9,467 bases of DNA, taken from Bacillota bacterium (GTDB lineage: Bacteria > Bacillota > Clostridia > Christensenellales > UMGS416). Made by a program: the position numbers and the translations under genes. The stretch's first letter is position 1. The number at the start of each line of letters is the position of its first letter. Below the pieces are notes generated by a model. That model searched no databases, had not been told where the DNA came from, and worked only from the letters and a program-made list of their open reading frames with translations. Shown piece after piece: positions 5,904 through 9,467 of this stretch. The DNA lies in contig JAEZSC010000162.1 in the NCBI GenBank assembly GCA_023422005.1, positions 1 through 9,467 on the forward strand, read 5' to 3'.

Positions 5904-6584
5904 ATGAAAAAAAACCTATGGATTGCGCTGGCGCTGTTCGCGCTGTGCTCCTGCGCCGCGCCTAACGCTCCCGGCGCACCGGGCGCCGACAGCGTTTCCG
6001 GCGCCACGATGGAGCGCTACCGCGACGGCGAACTGCGCCAGCACGAAGGCACATTGCTGGACCCGGCCATCGGCCCCCGGGACAACTCCATCAAGGGTAT
6101 CCAGCAGGTGGACATGACCGACTACCGGCTGACCATCGACGGCCTTGTGGACGCGCCCCAAAGCCTGCGCTATGAGGACGTGAAGGCGCTGCCGGAGCAG
6201 ACCAAGCTGATCACGCTGCACTGCGTGGAGGGCTGGGACGCCACGATCCTGTGGAAGGGCGTGCTCATGGAAGACCTCGTGAACAGCGCCGGCGTACAAT
6301 CCCAGGCCAACACGGTCATCTTCCACGCCGTGGACGGATACACGACATCTCTGCCGCTGGAAGACATCCTGCAGAACAAACGGATGCTGGCCTATGAAGC
6401 CAACGGCCTGCCCCTGCCTGCGGAGATGGGCTATCCGTTCATCTTTGTGGCCGAGGACAAATGGGGTTACAAATGGGCCCGATGGGTCAACCGCATTGAG
6501 CTGTCCAGCGACGCGGCTTTTGAAGGGTATTGGGAGCAGAACGGCTACGACAAACGGGCCGACGTGCCCCAGGACAAACGCTGA
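5904..6584 (+). CDS. Secreted lipoprotein with molybdopterin-binding (sulfite-oxidase-like) domain
   Basis: The protein has 226 residues. The N-terminus is a lipoprotein signal: MKKN, a hydrophobic stretch LWIALALFAL, and the lipobox LCSC with Cys17 as the likely lipidated residue, so the mature protein should be anchored outside the membrane. A low-complexity Ala/Gly/Pro linker (18-29) follows. Residues from about 74 to 200 match the oxidoreductase molybdopterin-binding domain. LITLHCVEGW carries Cys107, the expected molybdenum ligand; WKGVLMEDLV (117-126), HAVDGYTTSLPLED (141-154), GYPFIFVAEDKWGYKWARWVNRIEL (176-200 region) complete the domain. Such proteins reduce or oxidise small S/N compounds, or repair methionine sulfoxide as in MsrP. 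The partner redox subunit is not in the window, and the substrate is unknown. The presence of a Tat-type twin-Arg signal is not evident, which is unusual for a protein that would carry Moco. The gene converges on hemW with only 14 bases between stop codons. Confidence 0.88.
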   Translation: MKKNLWIALALFALCSCAAPNAPGAPGADSVSGATMERYRDGELRQHEGTLLDPAIGPRDNSIKGIQQVDMTDYRLTIDGLVDAPQSLRYEDVKALPEQTKLITLHCVEGWDATILWKGVLMEDLVNSAGVQSQANTVIFHAVDGYTTSLPLEDILQNKRMLAYEANGLPLPAEMGYPFIFVAEDKWGYKWARWVNRIELSSDAAFEGYWEQNGYDKRADVPQDKR

Positions 6585-6598
6585 GCGCCGGAACGGCC

Positions 6599-7725
6599 CT
6601 ATTCCAACAGCTCCAGCAGCACAGCATTCTGCACATCCATGCCCCGGTCGGTGAGCCGCAGCCGGCCGCCCTCCACTTGGATCAGGCCCAGCATCCGCAG
6701 CGAGCGGACGGCGCTTTCCTTGTGCCGCAATAAGTCCACCCCATGCCGGGCGGTAAAAGCGGTCAGGTCCAGGCCCTCCCGCAGGCGCAGCGCCAGCATG
6801 GCCGTCTCGAAGGCCGCCTCGTCCGCGCCGATGGTATGGCGTTGGGACGGCGGCCATTGTCCGTTTTCGCAGGCGGCGATGTAAGCGTCCAGATCGCCCT
6901 CATTCTCGCGGCGATGGCCGCCGAAGTGCGACGCCGCGCCGCAGCCCAGGCCCAGATAATCGCCGTTGTGCCAATAGATCAGGTTGTGCCGGCACTCGCT
7001 GCCCGGTTTGGCGAAATTGGATATCTCGTAACGCCGCAGCCCCGCCTCCTCCAGCACGGCGCGGGCGGCGTGGAACTGGTCGCGTTCGGCGTCGTCCTCG
7101 GGGAGGGTCGTCGACCCCTCCTGGACGGAGCGATAGAGCGGTGTACCCTCTTCCAGCTTGAGCCCATAGCAGCTCACATGGGGCAGGCACAGCGCCGCCA
7201 ACCGCCGGGCGGTTTCGCGGGCGTCGGCCTCGGTCTGGCCGGGCAGGCCGGTCATCATGTCGGCGTTCTGGTTTTCAAAGCCCGCGTTCCGGGCCATCTC
7301 CACGCCGCGCAGGAAGTCCTCCCAACTGTGGATGCGGCCGATGCGCCTGAGCAGCGCATCCTGAGCGGCCTGCACGCCAAAGCTCAGGCGGTCGGCGCCA
7401 AGGGTGCGCAGGCGGCGCAGCCCCGCCACATCCACTGTGCCGGGGTTGGCTTCAACGGTGAATTCAATGGGTTGGATGTCAAAAAGGGAGCGAAGCCCCC
7501 CCAACAGGCGTTCCAGATGGCCCACGTCGATGGCCGTGGGCGTGCCGCCGCCGATGAACACGGTATCAAAGCGCAACCGCCCCCGCTCCTGCGCCCACAG
7601 CGCCGCCTCGGCCAGCATCGCATCCACAACGCGGCTGGCCAGCGCCTCGCGCCCCGCCCAGGAGGGGAAGTCGCAATAAGCGCACTTGCTGCGGCAGAAC
7701 GGTATGTGCAGGTACAGCCCGGTCA

Positions 7726-7726
<1 letters not shown>
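6599..7726 (-). CDS. hemW: Radical SAM heme chaperone HemW
   Basis: The protein has 375 residues, a normal HemW length. The radical SAM cluster motif is Cys11-x3-Cys15-x2-Cys18 within HIPFCRSKCAYCDF. The residue two after the last Cys is Phe, whereas the coproporphyrinogen dehydrogenase HemN has a fourth Cys there, so this is HemW and not HemN. Other family motifs are GGGTPT (59-64), FTVEANPGT (89-97), RLSFGVQA (113-120), DMMTGLPGQT (156-165), and the C-terminal NLIYWHNGDYLGLGCGAAS. HemW binds heme and S-adenosylmethionine and is thought to deliver heme to target proteins. The start is the ATG at 7726-7724, which shares one base with the lepA stop codon (TGATG), so translation is probably coupled. 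The same frame stays open to base 8044, but that extension lies inside lepA and is not coding. Confidence 0.95.

Positions 7727-9467
<1,741 letters not shown>

Noticed and set aside
6587..6597. GCCG-GAA-CGGC hairpin between the lipoprotein and hemW genes
   Set aside because: Only 4 bp of stem and no T tract, so it is too weak to call a terminator.
5916..6857. 313-residue minus-strand open frame opposite the lipoprotein gene
   Set aside because: It is a shadow frame spanning two real convergent genes, with no ribosome binding site or domain seen.

Overview
The window looks like chromosomal DNA of a high-GC Bacillota (Clostridia-like) bacterium. This is inferred from three things: a near-consensus sigma-A-type promoter (TTGACC, 17 nt, TATAAT), strong AGGAGG-like ribosome binding sites, and gene types that fit this group (lepA-hemW pair, ROK kinase, HutC-type GntR regulator, lipoprotein). 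No rRNA, tRNA, CRISPR array, transposase or phage gene was seen. The species cannot be named from sequence alone.

Layout. (1) Bases 1-725 hold the 3' part of a D-2-hydroxyacid dehydrogenase gene on the + strand. It is followed by a 10-bp perfect hairpin whose loop contains the -35 box of the next promoter. (2) Bases 812-3980 form a two-gene + strand unit: an aconitase-superfamily hydratase (YbhJ-like, substrate unknown) and a ROK-family sugar kinase of the zinc-less, BglK-like type. (3) Bases 4091-5725 form a two-gene - strand unit: a GntR/HutC-UTRA regulator followed by an APH-fold small-molecule kinase. The kinase gene is clearly lower in GC than its neighbours. (4) A 178-bp divergent intergenic region carries two copies of CATTGACCACT. 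(5) Bases 5904-6584 encode a secreted lipoprotein with a sulfite-oxidase-like molybdopterin domain. (6) Bases 6599-9467 on the - strand hold lepA (5' end cut by the window) and hemW, overlapping by one base.

How the genes may work together. lepA-hemW is a common housekeeping pair: a translation GTPase and a radical-SAM heme chaperone. The dehydrogenase, hydratase and ROK kinase are all carbohydrate or hydroxy-acid enzymes and could belong to one sugar or sugar-acid pathway, but this is inference from adjacency. The GntR regulator belongs to the group that senses sugar phosphates, phosphonates or similar ligands. It probably controls itself and the APH-type kinase, and possibly its divergent neighbour.

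No obvious new defence or mobile system is present. The most promising unknowns are the hydratase-ROK unit, the GntR-kinase unit, and the hairpin/promoter overlap at 739-778.
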